Source of the DNA: an uncultured Mollicutes bacterium | GTDB lineage: Bacteria; Bacillota_I; Bacilli_A; RFN20; CAG-826 | Reading direction: 5' to 3' | Length of the DNA stretch: 5,735 nucleotides | Assembly: GCA_945935945.1 (NCBI GenBank) | Contig: CAMESA010000065.1 | Coordinates: 1-5,735, forward strand | Shown: piece by piece, positions 1 through 5,324 of the stretch | Layout: each line of letters begins with the position of its first letter | How positions within the stretch are numbered: position 1 is the stretch's first letter | Notes under the pieces: model-generated | Database searches by the model: none | What the model was told of the DNA's origin: nothing | The model's input: only the letters and a program-made list of their open reading frames with translations | Translations under genes and position numbers: made by a program

Positions 1-21
1 ATAAATGATAAACTTAAACAT

Positions 22-2781
22 ATGGATCAAATCAGATTTATCGAAATAGAGGCTGCAGACCTTTATTATTCATCAATCTATAATAAGCCAATAGAAATCA
101 AGAACAGCGAAGATGAATTCAATGAGAAATATTCAGACATTGTTCCGCCTAACCTTGATTTATATTATTTAGAAAGCAAAAACAAGTTGACGCTGAAAAA
201 ACTTGGGCAAGAGTACTATTCAGATGTTTTTGTTAATGTTTCTTTTAAATACCCACTTTTTATAAATGCAAAGAAAGAACAAGTTCATTCAAATAAAGAG
301 TATAAAACAACAGTCTCTATCCAGGAAATAAGAAAACATTTATATCTAAATGGTTTTGTTTTGAATGGAAAGGAATATGTTAGATATAAACGCTCAAGCG
401 GTGCTGCTAAGACTGGAAGTTGCTTGTTTATCAAAAAGGAATTATTTCCAATGATGGCAAAATGGTCAAAAACTGGGTTAGATGAAGCAAAAGACTTATG
501 TTTTGAAGACCTAACTTCTTATGAGGCATATAAATCTTTATCTCTTAGTAGTATTATTACAACATTAGATTTAAATCCATATAATATTTTGTTTGTTAAA
601 GATGCTAAAGTAACTCTAAAGAAACAAAATGTCATAAAAATATATCATGATAAGAAATGTGGGCTTAATGCTGAAGAATCAATATGTGATGTTACAAATA
701 ATATTTTTGATGGTGAAGGATTACTTGATGTTAGCGTTTTTAATAAAATAAATAAGCAAAATAAAGGAATGATGCTATTAAGGAGTCGTTTCTTTAAGTG
801 CTGTGCCTTTAATACAAACCTTAAAAAGTGGTTTGAAGACAACAATATAACTAGAATTGATCAATTAAATGGTATCACCTTTGCAAAATCGATAGATGAT
901 ATTGTTTTGGTGGCAAGTGAATCGTGTCTTAAATACTTAAAGATGTGTAATGGCGGGTTCTCCAAAGAGAACATTAAAAGATGGTGTGATGAAATCAACA
1001 ATGATAAAACAAAATTTGGTGTTGTTAAAACAGACAAACCTACTAGATTTTTTGATGGTGAAATGGTTGAAACGACTTATCAGCTTCTTAATTCGCTTCA
1101 ATTAAAACAAAACAATGTTAGAAATTTTATTCAATATTATTTTGAATACATTGAATACATAAGAGACATAAAAAATACTCCTGAATTTATTCGCTTCTTT
1201 TTAGAGGGTGAAGATAAAGGAAATCAAAACGATGATTATGAAGATGATTCGGAATATAGTGATGACATTAATTTCGAAAAAATGTTTCTAAACTACTCGA
1301 GCTATTCATTTAAGAATAAGATTTGTCTCGAATTAATAAAAATTGATGAAAGAATTAAATACACTAACCTATTCAAAAAACACATTTTTAATAGTGTAGT
1401 GGATAGTTTATTGTTAAAGATTTATAACGGAAGAGTTCTTGTTAATGGGACATATGCTACTTTATTTGGAAATCCATACGAATATTTAAAATATGTTATT
1501 AAAGAATTTGATCCAGAATGCCCAACGTCTTTATTAAATGATGGAGAAATATATTGTCAATTTTTTGAAAATGGTAAGAAAATTGTCGGTTCTAGAGCTC
1601 CTCACATTACAATGGGTAATGTTTTACTAGCTACAAATAAAGAGTTAAAAGAGATTAATCAATATTTTAATCTTACAAAGGAAATAGTGGTTGTTGATGC
1701 AATAAACAATAATATTCAACATAGATTAAGTGGATGCGACTATGATTCAGATTCTATGCTTTTAACAGACAATGATATTCTTGTTGCTGCTGCCGAAAAG
1801 AATTATAACCTATTCCATGTTCCGTTTGCGGATTTTCAATCTGAGAAACAACCTCTAAAAAACCTCGATAGGTGCAACAAAAAAACTAATTTGATTTTGA
1901 ATCTTTACGATATTGATAATAAAATCGCTAATAACAATGTCGGAAAAATAGTAAATTTATCTCAATTATTAAACAGTTATTTATGGGATAATTTTGGTAA
2001 CGGAAAGAACAAATCATACAAAGAACTATATAACAAGATAGCTATTTTATCAGTCTTGTCCGGAGCAGAAATTGACAGTGCAAAACGTTCATTCCCTTTT
2101 AACACAACCACGGAATATAACAGAATATTAAAATATGCAAATAAGAATGGTTTCAAAAAAACAAAACCATTATTCTTTGTGGCATTAACTAAAAAGAATG
2201 GCCACAAGCCAAAGATTGGAGATATTAAGAAAGGTAGTGATAAAAATCGCAAGTTTAAAACAACAATGGATTTTTTATGGGCTGCTGCAAATGAAAATAA
2301 ATTCAATAGTAAAATTAGAACAAATACAATTTCTTTCTTTGATTTAATTTGTGAAGGATTCAATACAAACAGTATTCCTGGTCCTGTTTATAATCAAGTG
2401 AATAAGGCTATCAAAGTATTGGAAGACACTAGTGAAGCAGTTGATAAGATTAGTAATCAAATGAACAACAATGATTTTGAACTTAAGAAAATGAATTTTA
2501 ATAATGAAATTAAAAAAGCATATTTTGAACTCAAGCGAAAGATTAATACACCAGAAAAAACAAAATTAGTTATTAAAAAACTAGAAGAAAGAGAAGATGG
2601 ATATTCAAAAAGTTTCATCTTTCTTTATATAATCACCAGCTTCTCATATGCGTTAGGTTATACTTTAAGGGAGTTGTTTAGTGAAGATGCTAAAGCATTG
2701 CCAACTTTAAGAAAAACTGTGCCTGGTGAAAAACCACAATATACTTTATTTAATAAATTTAATTATAATAGAAAAGACTAA
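22..2781 (+). CDS. YonO-like two-barrel single-chain RNA polymerase (RdRp/DdRp superfamily)
   Basis: Probable single-polypeptide, DNA-templated RNA polymerase of the two double-psi beta-barrel class, which includes SPbeta YonO and eukaryotic RNA-silencing polymerases such as QDE-1. Seen: the metal-binding loop SGCDYDSDS at residues 571-578 (Asp573, Asp575, Asp577), preceded by GSRAPHITMGN (Arg525, Pro527, His528). This arrangement, R-x-P-H...G then SG-x-D-x-D-x-D about 45 residues later, is that of the catalytic barrel. A second candidate barrel region is VLVNGTYATLFGNP at 472-485. After the loop, NNNVGKIVNLSQ (637-648) and EIDSAKRS (683-690) resemble the RdRp helical motif and the 'vDfaKtg' motif. 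Length of about 919 residues is close to YonO (about 900). The usual Gly in DbDGD is Ser here, which may be a clade feature. An acidic Asp/Glu-rich linker lies at 395-415. The frame is open to the left edge and no Shine-Dalgarno precedes ATG22, so the true start may lie upstream. Superfamily is fairly sure; template type and promoters are unknown. Confidence 0.8.
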   Translation: MDQIRFIEIEAADLYYSSIYNKPIEIKNSEDEFNEKYSDIVPPNLDLYYLESKNKLTLKKLGQEYYSDVFVNVSFKYPLFINAKKEQVHSNKEYKTTVSIQEIRKHLYLNGFVLNGKEYVRYKRSSGAAKTGSCLFIKKELFPMMAKWSKTGLDEAKDLCFEDLTSYEAYKSLSLSSIITTLDLNPYNILFVKDAKVTLKKQNVIKIYHDKKCGLNAEESICDVTNNIFDGEGLLDVSVFNKINKQNKGMMLLRSRFFKCCAFNTNLKKWFEDNNITRIDQLNGITFAKSIDDIVLVASESCLKYLKMCNGGFSKENIKRWCDEINNDKTKFGVVKTDKPTRFFDGEMVETTYQLLNSLQLKQNNVRNFIQYYFEYIEYIRDIKNTPEFIRFFLEGEDKGNQNDDYEDDSEYSDDINFEKMFLNYSSYSFKNKICLELIKIDERIKYTNLFKKHIFNSVVDSLLLKIYNGRVLVNGTYATLFGNPYEYLKYVIKEFDPECPTSLLNDGEIYCQFFENGKKIVGSRAPHITMGNVLLATNKELKEINQYFNLTKEIVVVDAINNNIQHRLSGCDYDSDSMLLTDNDILVAAAEKNYNLFHVPFADFQSEKQPLKNLDRCNKKTNLILNLYDIDNKIANNNVGKIVNLSQLLNSYLWDNFGNGKNKSYKELYNKIAILSVLSGAEIDSAKRSFPFNTTTEYNRILKYANKNGFKKTKPLFFVALTKKNGHKPKIGDIKKGSDKNRKFKTTMDFLWAAANENKFNSKIRTNTISFFDLICEGFNTNSIPGPVYNQVNKAIKVLEDTSEAVDKISNQMNNNDFELKKMNFNNEIKKAYFELKRKINTPEKTKLVIKKLEEREDGYSKSFIFLYIITSFSYALGYTLRELFSEDAKALPTLRKTVPGEKPQYTLFNKFNYNRKD

Positions 2782-2815
2782 ATAGTTTCTTAAAAATTAG
2801 CAAAAAACTTACGGC

Positions 2816-2857
2816 AAATTATTTTTTTAATTTTATATATATTTATATATATAAAAT
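2816..2857. repeat. Pure A/T tract with TA-rich palindrome
   Basis: There are 42 consecutive bases without G or C. Positions 2831-2856 form a perfect 12-bp inverted repeat (TTTTATATATAT and its complement) around a 2-base centre. No U-run follows it on either strand, so it is a poor intrinsic terminator. It would melt easily and could serve as an unwinding element or a protein site, or simply reflect base composition. Confidence 0.45.
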
Positions 2858-2878
2858 GAACACAAAACTTCCCATAGG

Positions 2879-2909
2879 ATATTTCAAATTCATTATTGAA
2901 ATATTTTTT
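2879..2909 (+). terminator. Weak AT-rich intrinsic terminator-like hairpin downstream of the polymerase gene
   Basis: ATATTTCAA (2879-2887) pairs perfectly with TTGAAATAT (2896-2904) across an 8-base loop, and a run of six T (2904-2909) follows. The geometry is that of a Rho-independent terminator for the polymerase transcript, but the stem has only one G-C pair and would be weak. Confidence 0.4.
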
Positions 2910-2933
2910 GCATATGAAAGAGAGGATATTTAT

Positions 2934-2945
2934 TTTGATATCAAA
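2934..2945. repeat. Perfect 12-bp palindrome TTTGATATCAAA
   Basis: This is a perfect palindrome centred on GATATC. Its half-site TTTGATA/TATCAAA recurs at 3076-3093, where the halves are separated by 4 bases. The pair may be operator half-sites; no binding protein can be named. Confidence 0.35.
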
Positions 2946-3025
2946 TTTGCTTAAGACATAATATAGAAACATAAACAACGACATACGTGCTTATTAATCC
3001 TAAGCATAATTTTATTTTATTGTTA

Positions 3026-3051
3026 AAGTAGTAAAGATTAATTTACTACTT
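3026..3051. repeat. 10-bp perfect inverted repeat / hairpin
   Basis: AAGTAGTAAA (3026-3035) and TTTACTACTT (3042-3051) are perfect reverse complements around the 6-base loop GATTAA. No U-run follows, so it is not a standard terminator on the + strand. It could be an RNA hairpin or a dyad operator. Confidence 0.5.
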
Positions 3052-3075
3052 AATAGAACATCATTTTAATTAATA

Positions 3076-3093
3076 TTTGATAACAATATCAAA
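3076..3093. repeat. TTTGATA-ACAA-TATCAAA dyad
   Basis: A perfect 7-bp inverted repeat with a 4-base spacer. It uses the same half-site as the palindrome at 2934-2945, about 140 bases upstream, so it is a candidate repeated regulator site. Confidence 0.35.
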
Positions 3094-3115
3094 GTTTAAG
3101 AATGAAAATAGCGCT

Positions 3116-3146
3116 AATCTAGGTGATAAACTACTAGATTTTATCA
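3116..3146 (+). repeat. Two overlapping, mutually exclusive hairpins
   Basis: AATCTAG (3116-3122) pairs with CTAGATT (3134-3140). TGATAAA (3124-3130) pairs with TTTATCA (3140-3146). The stems share a base and interleave, so they cannot both form as simple nested hairpins. They could form alternative folds or a small pseudoknot, or be chance in AT-rich DNA. Confidence 0.35.
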
Positions 3147-3213
3147 ATTAAACCATATTAGGAATAAGAAATAATTAAAAGTAAATAATTCATCTAATAT
3201 AGGAAATTAAAAT

Positions 3214-3248
3214 AGCTATGCTCTTATAATCAAGGAGCATGGCTTTTT
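3214..3248 (+). terminator. Intrinsic (Rho-independent) terminator
   Basis: AGCTATGCTC (3214-3223) pairs with GAGCATGGCT (3235-3244) as a 10-bp stem containing one U-G wobble. The loop is 11 bases and the T-run is 3244-3248. It is the most GC-rich element of the spacer and the best terminator in the window. It ends about 110 bases before the next gene. It could end the polymerase transcript, end a small RNA starting in the spacer, or act as an attenuator for the downstream operon. Confidence 0.7.
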
Positions 3249-3279
3249 CGTTAATTTATGTCCATAGGGAACACTTTTT

Positions 3280-3285
3280 TATAAT
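3280..3285 (+). promoter_or_regulatory. Candidate -10 box (TATAAT) for the protease operon
   Basis: A perfect TATAAT lies just downstream of the terminator and about 70 bases before the first operon gene, a sensible place for a promoter. No recognisable TTGACA-like -35 lies at 16-18 bases spacing and no TG extension precedes it. It may therefore need an activator or a different polymerase, or be chance in AT-rich DNA. Confidence 0.35.
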
Positions 3286-3357
3286 GAAAGGTATATAAAC
3301 ACATGAAAGTTATCGTATATACAAATAACTCAATTAATAGAAAGGGGAATAAATAAT

Positions 3358-3948
3358 ATGAGCTTAACAATCGCATTAAAACACAAAGGAATCGTTTATA
3401 TAGGATCTGATTCTTTAGCCAGTAGATATGGGACTAAGCATTATCTTACAAATCCAAATAATTACAGGATTTTTCCTGTAAAGGGATGTGACAACATGCT
3501 TATGTCTTTAGATGGAAGAATCCTAGAGAATAATGTTGCTAGATGTAATTATTTAGTTCCAGAGGCCATAGCTATGAAGGGAGAAATTGACTTTGAATTT
3601 ATGGTGAATGAATTTGTTCCACATCTATTTGATTTATTTGATAATAGACATCTATTAAAACATAAAGAAGATGACTATATTTGTGAATCTGATATGATCG
3701 TTGCCTACAAAGATAAGTTATTTGAAATATTTGCCGATGGAGCTGTAGTCGAATGTGATGATTATGCAGTAATCGGTGATGGAGTTGAAGAGGCGTTAGG
3801 GAGTTTACTTACTACGTCGGACATCGAAGATCCTAAAGAAAGAATTTTAATTGCGTTAAAAGCTGGATTATCTCACAAGACTAGGGTTGCATATCCATTA
3901 GTTATTACAAATACAGAAACTTGTGAGTTTGAAACAATTAAAGAATAG
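3358..3948 (+). CDS. Proteasome/HslV-like Ntn-hydrolase fold protein, divergent active site
   Basis: This 196-residue protein resembles proteasome beta / HslV subunits. Seen: the N-terminus MSLTIALKHKG...YIGSDS lines up without gaps with mature HslV (TTIVSVRRNG...IAGDG). Ser2 thus falls at the nucleophile position once Met is removed, and Asp18 matches the active-site Asp17. Further on are NPNNYRI (32-38) in the lysine strand, VIGDG (138-142) where the family has GSG, and VAYPLVITNTE (177-187) as the last strands. Arg37 replaces the expected Lys, Asp141 the Ser of GSG, and Lys174 falls about where the distal Asp lies in its neighbour, so activity is doubtful; it may be a structural or regulatory subunit. 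The start is supported by AAAGGGG 10 bases upstream. There is no propeptide or signal peptide, so it is probably cytoplasmic. It is first in the run and 10 bases from its paralogue. The fold is fairly sure, the role is not. Confidence 0.78.
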   Translation: MSLTIALKHKGIVYIGSDSLASRYGTKHYLTNPNNYRIFPVKGCDNMLMSLDGRILENNVARCNYLVPEAIAMKGEIDFEFMVNEFVPHLFDLFDNRHLLKHKEDDYICESDMIVAYKDKLFEIFADGAVVECDDYAVIGDGVEEALGSLLTTSDIEDPKERILIALKAGLSHKTRVAYPLVITNTETCEFETIKE

Positions 3949-3952
3949 GGGA
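3947..3952 (+). promoter_or_regulatory. Ribosome binding site that fixes the start of the second Ntn protein
   Basis: AGGGGA overlaps the TAG stop of the preceding gene and lies 6 bases before ATG3959. It favours that ATG over the in-frame ATG at 3923, which lies inside the upstream coding region and would bury the N-terminal Ser behind 12 extra residues. Confidence 0.75.
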
Positions 3953-3958
3953 TTATTT

Positions 3959-4603
3959 ATGAGTGTAGCAATTGCAATTAAAGATAAGGATAAGGTTTAT
4001 TTAGCAGCTGATAGTCAATGTACTTGTGGTGAATCTAAGTTAACTTTATCAAATCCTAATAATTATAAGATTTGGAAAACTAAAGGCTTAAACAACTCAA
4101 TTATGTGTCACGCAGGATCTTGCCGTGACCTAGGAATTATTAAATTCAATAATTTCATACCTGAGACAAGAGCAATGCGAGGAGATATTGACATTGAATT
4201 TGTTCAAGGTGAAATGGCCTATGAAATGTTTGATGTTCTTAAAGAACATGATTTTATAGAAACTAACGAAGGCCCTCATATGGCATCTGCTTATTTATTT
4301 GCATATAAGGATAAGATCTATGAGATTACTCAATGTATGTATGTTCTCGAAATTGATGACTACATAGCAATGGGCTCAGGAAGAGATAGTGCGATAGGTT
4401 CTTTAGCTGCTACAGTAGGAGAACCAATCGAAACTAGATTACTTAAAGCAGTAATAGCTGCCTCAAACGTTGACATATATGTAAGTTATCCAATCATCAT
4501 TACTGATACTGAATCATGTGAATTCAAGATATTCAATGAGGAAGATATTAAAAAGGCCCTTAAGATGGAAAACATAGCTAGAACATCAAGATTGTGTATA
4601 TAG
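3959..4603 (+). CDS. Proteasome/HslV-like N-terminal-serine peptidase subunit, predicted active
   Basis: This 214-residue protein is the paralogue of the preceding gene and the likely catalytic subunit of a barrel-shaped protease. Seen: MSVAIAIKDKDKVYLAADS aligns with the mature HslV/proteasome N-terminus. Ser2, exposed by Met removal, is the putative nucleophile; B. subtilis ClpQ (CodW) also uses Ser. Asp18 matches Asp17, and Lys37 in NNYKIW fits Lys33 (the 'KKV/DKI' strand). HAGS (51-54) matches the oxyanion Gly strand, AMGSG (137-141) the family GSG, and Asp172 before YVSYPIIIT the distal Asp. Shared with its neighbour are NPNNY, IPE/VPE...AM+G, FAYKDK/VAYKDK and TCEF/SCEF-type endings. 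The start at 3959 is set by AGGGGA and by the need for a free Ser. It lies 10 bases after the first subunit and upstream of an AAA+ gene. It is longer than HslV (about 175), with a charged tail after residue 190. Substrates are unknown. Confidence 0.82.
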   Translation: MSVAIAIKDKDKVYLAADSQCTCGESKLTLSNPNNYKIWKTKGLNNSIMCHAGSCRDLGIIKFNNFIPETRAMRGDIDIEFVQGEMAYEMFDVLKEHDFIETNEGPHMASAYLFAYKDKIYEITQCMYVLEIDDYIAMGSGRDSAIGSLAATVGEPIETRLLKAVIAASNVDIYVSYPIIITDTESCEFKIFNEEDIKKALKMENIARTSRLCI

Positions 4604-4645
4604 ATAGAGTATTATGGTGCTCATAGTCTTATGTAATTGTTGTGG

Positions 4646-4652
4646 AAAGGAA
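4646..4652 (+). promoter_or_regulatory. Ribosome binding site that fixes the HNH endonuclease start
   Basis: AAAGGAA lies a few bases before ATG4657. An in-frame GTG at 4642 is possible but would place this site inside the coding region and has no Shine-Dalgarno of its own, so ATG4657 is preferred. Confidence 0.65.
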
Positions 4653-4656
4653 GAGA

Positions 4657-5310
4657 ATGTTTAATATACATATTGAATTAGAAAAATGGAAACTAAATAA
4701 AGAATATAACTTATACGTCTCAACTTTAGGAAGAGTTAAGGATATTAAGAAGAAAATTATTGAACCTGTAATCAACTCATGTGGCTATTTTGTGGTTAAA
4801 GTTGATAATAAAGTTATAGCAGTTCATTCACTTGTAATGCTTACATTTAAAGGTAAACGCCAAGAAGGAATGACTATTGACCATCTTAATAGCAACAGAA
4901 GAGATAACAGGCTTAAGAATTTAGAATATGTTACACAAGAAGAGAATTTAAATAGAGCTAATAACAAATTATTAAATTCGTTTGATGATGATTCAAGTAT
5001 TGAGGATGTAAACGAGTTCTTTGATTTGCTTGCTCAACATAAGATTTATTCAATTAAACATCTTAAAGATATTTTGAGCACAAAGGCCGTTATTGAAATT
5101 ATTAAAAAGTCTTCAAATAAGAATCGCATTGTTGCTAAGGACGCTACATCATGGGCTAGAAAATTTCTTCAAACTCATGACGATGGTAGTGTTGCAGATA
5201 TCAAGACATTTTGTTACAAGGTTGAAGTGTTTGCAAAGATGAATAAGGAATATTGTGGTTATAAATTATCGATGTGTAATAATGAAATTATAGGTATGAG
5301 AGTACATTAA
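4657..5310 (+). CDS. NUMOD4/HNH homing-type endonuclease
   Basis: This 217-residue protein is a predicted free-standing HNH nuclease of the phage I-HmuI-like type, which nicks or cuts DNA and promotes its own spread. Seen: a NUMOD4-like start, W11 followed by YNLYVSTLGRVKD (17-29), then IIEPVINSCGYFVVKV (34-49). The HNH core follows: AVHSLVMLTFKG (55-66) with His57, TIDHLNSNRRDNRLKNLEYVT (73-93, with Asp75-His76, Asn80, Asn84 and Asn88), then EEN (95-97). These match VHRLVAIHF...VDHKDGNKDNN...NLRWVT of I-HmuI, so the active site looks intact. Residues from about 105 to 217 are a charged, mostly helical-looking extension I do not recognise; it holds no obvious copy of the usual DNA-binding repeats. 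The gene lies 53 bases after the second Ntn gene and 14 bases before the AAA+ gene, so it is probably an insertion that splits a functional pair. Family is confident; the target is unknown. Confidence 0.9.
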   Translation: MFNIHIELEKWKLNKEYNLYVSTLGRVKDIKKKIIEPVINSCGYFVVKVDNKVIAVHSLVMLTFKGKRQEGMTIDHLNSNRRDNRLKNLEYVTQEENLNRANNKLLNSFDDDSSIEDVNEFFDLLAQHKIYSIKHLKDILSTKAVIEIIKKSSNKNRIVAKDATSWARKFLQTHDDGSVADIKTFCYKVEVFAKMNKEYCGYKLSMCNNEIIGMRVH

Positions 5311-5324
5311 GGAGTAACTAAATC

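Larger units (their letters stand above)
2782..3357. other. 576-base non-coding region rich in inverted repeats
   Basis: This spacer separates the polymerase gene from the protease operon. I found no convincing gene in it on either strand. In order it holds a pure A/T block with a palindrome (2816-2857), a weak terminator-like hairpin (2879-2909), a TTTGATATCAAA palindrome (2934-2945), a 10-bp hairpin (3026-3051), a second TTTGATA/TATCAAA dyad (3076-3093), two overlapping hairpins (3116-3146), a good intrinsic terminator (3214-3248) and a TATAAT box (3280-3285). The density of perfect dyads exceeds what is needed simply to end one gene and start the next. It could hold a small RNA, operators or a replication origin; the sequence alone does not decide. 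Confidence 0.6.

Noticed and set aside
645..845. 66-residue open frame on the - strand inside the polymerase gene
   Set aside because: It is antisense to a well-supported coding region and has no recognisable motif, so it is a shadow of the real gene.
1977..2363. 128-residue hydrophobic open frame on the - strand
   Set aside because: It is antisense to conserved polymerase motifs. The Phe/Leu richness comes from reading AT-rich Lys/Asn codons in reverse.
2856..2954. 32-residue open frame (start ATGAACACAAAA) on the + strand in the spacer
   Set aside because: There is no ribosome binding site, it overlaps the terminator-like hairpin, and it has no recognisable features.
2790..2984. 64-residue open frame on the - strand in the spacer
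   Set aside because: It has no usable Shine-Dalgarno, its composition is typical of random AT-rich DNA (Phe, Ile, Lys, Tyr), and it spans the A/T tract and hairpins.
3358..3948. Treating the first Ntn gene as a pseudogene
   Set aside because: The frame is intact, with a good ribosome binding site and conserved fold motifs. The changes are point substitutions at the active site, more like a specialised subunit than decay.
3923..3958. Upstream ATG extending the second Ntn protein by 12 residues
   Set aside because: It overlaps the preceding gene, and it would block the N-terminal Ser nucleophile. ATG3959 has a good AGGGGA site.
4642..4656. GTG start extending the HNH protein by 5 residues
   Set aside because: The AAAGGAA site lies inside this extension and is well placed for ATG4657.
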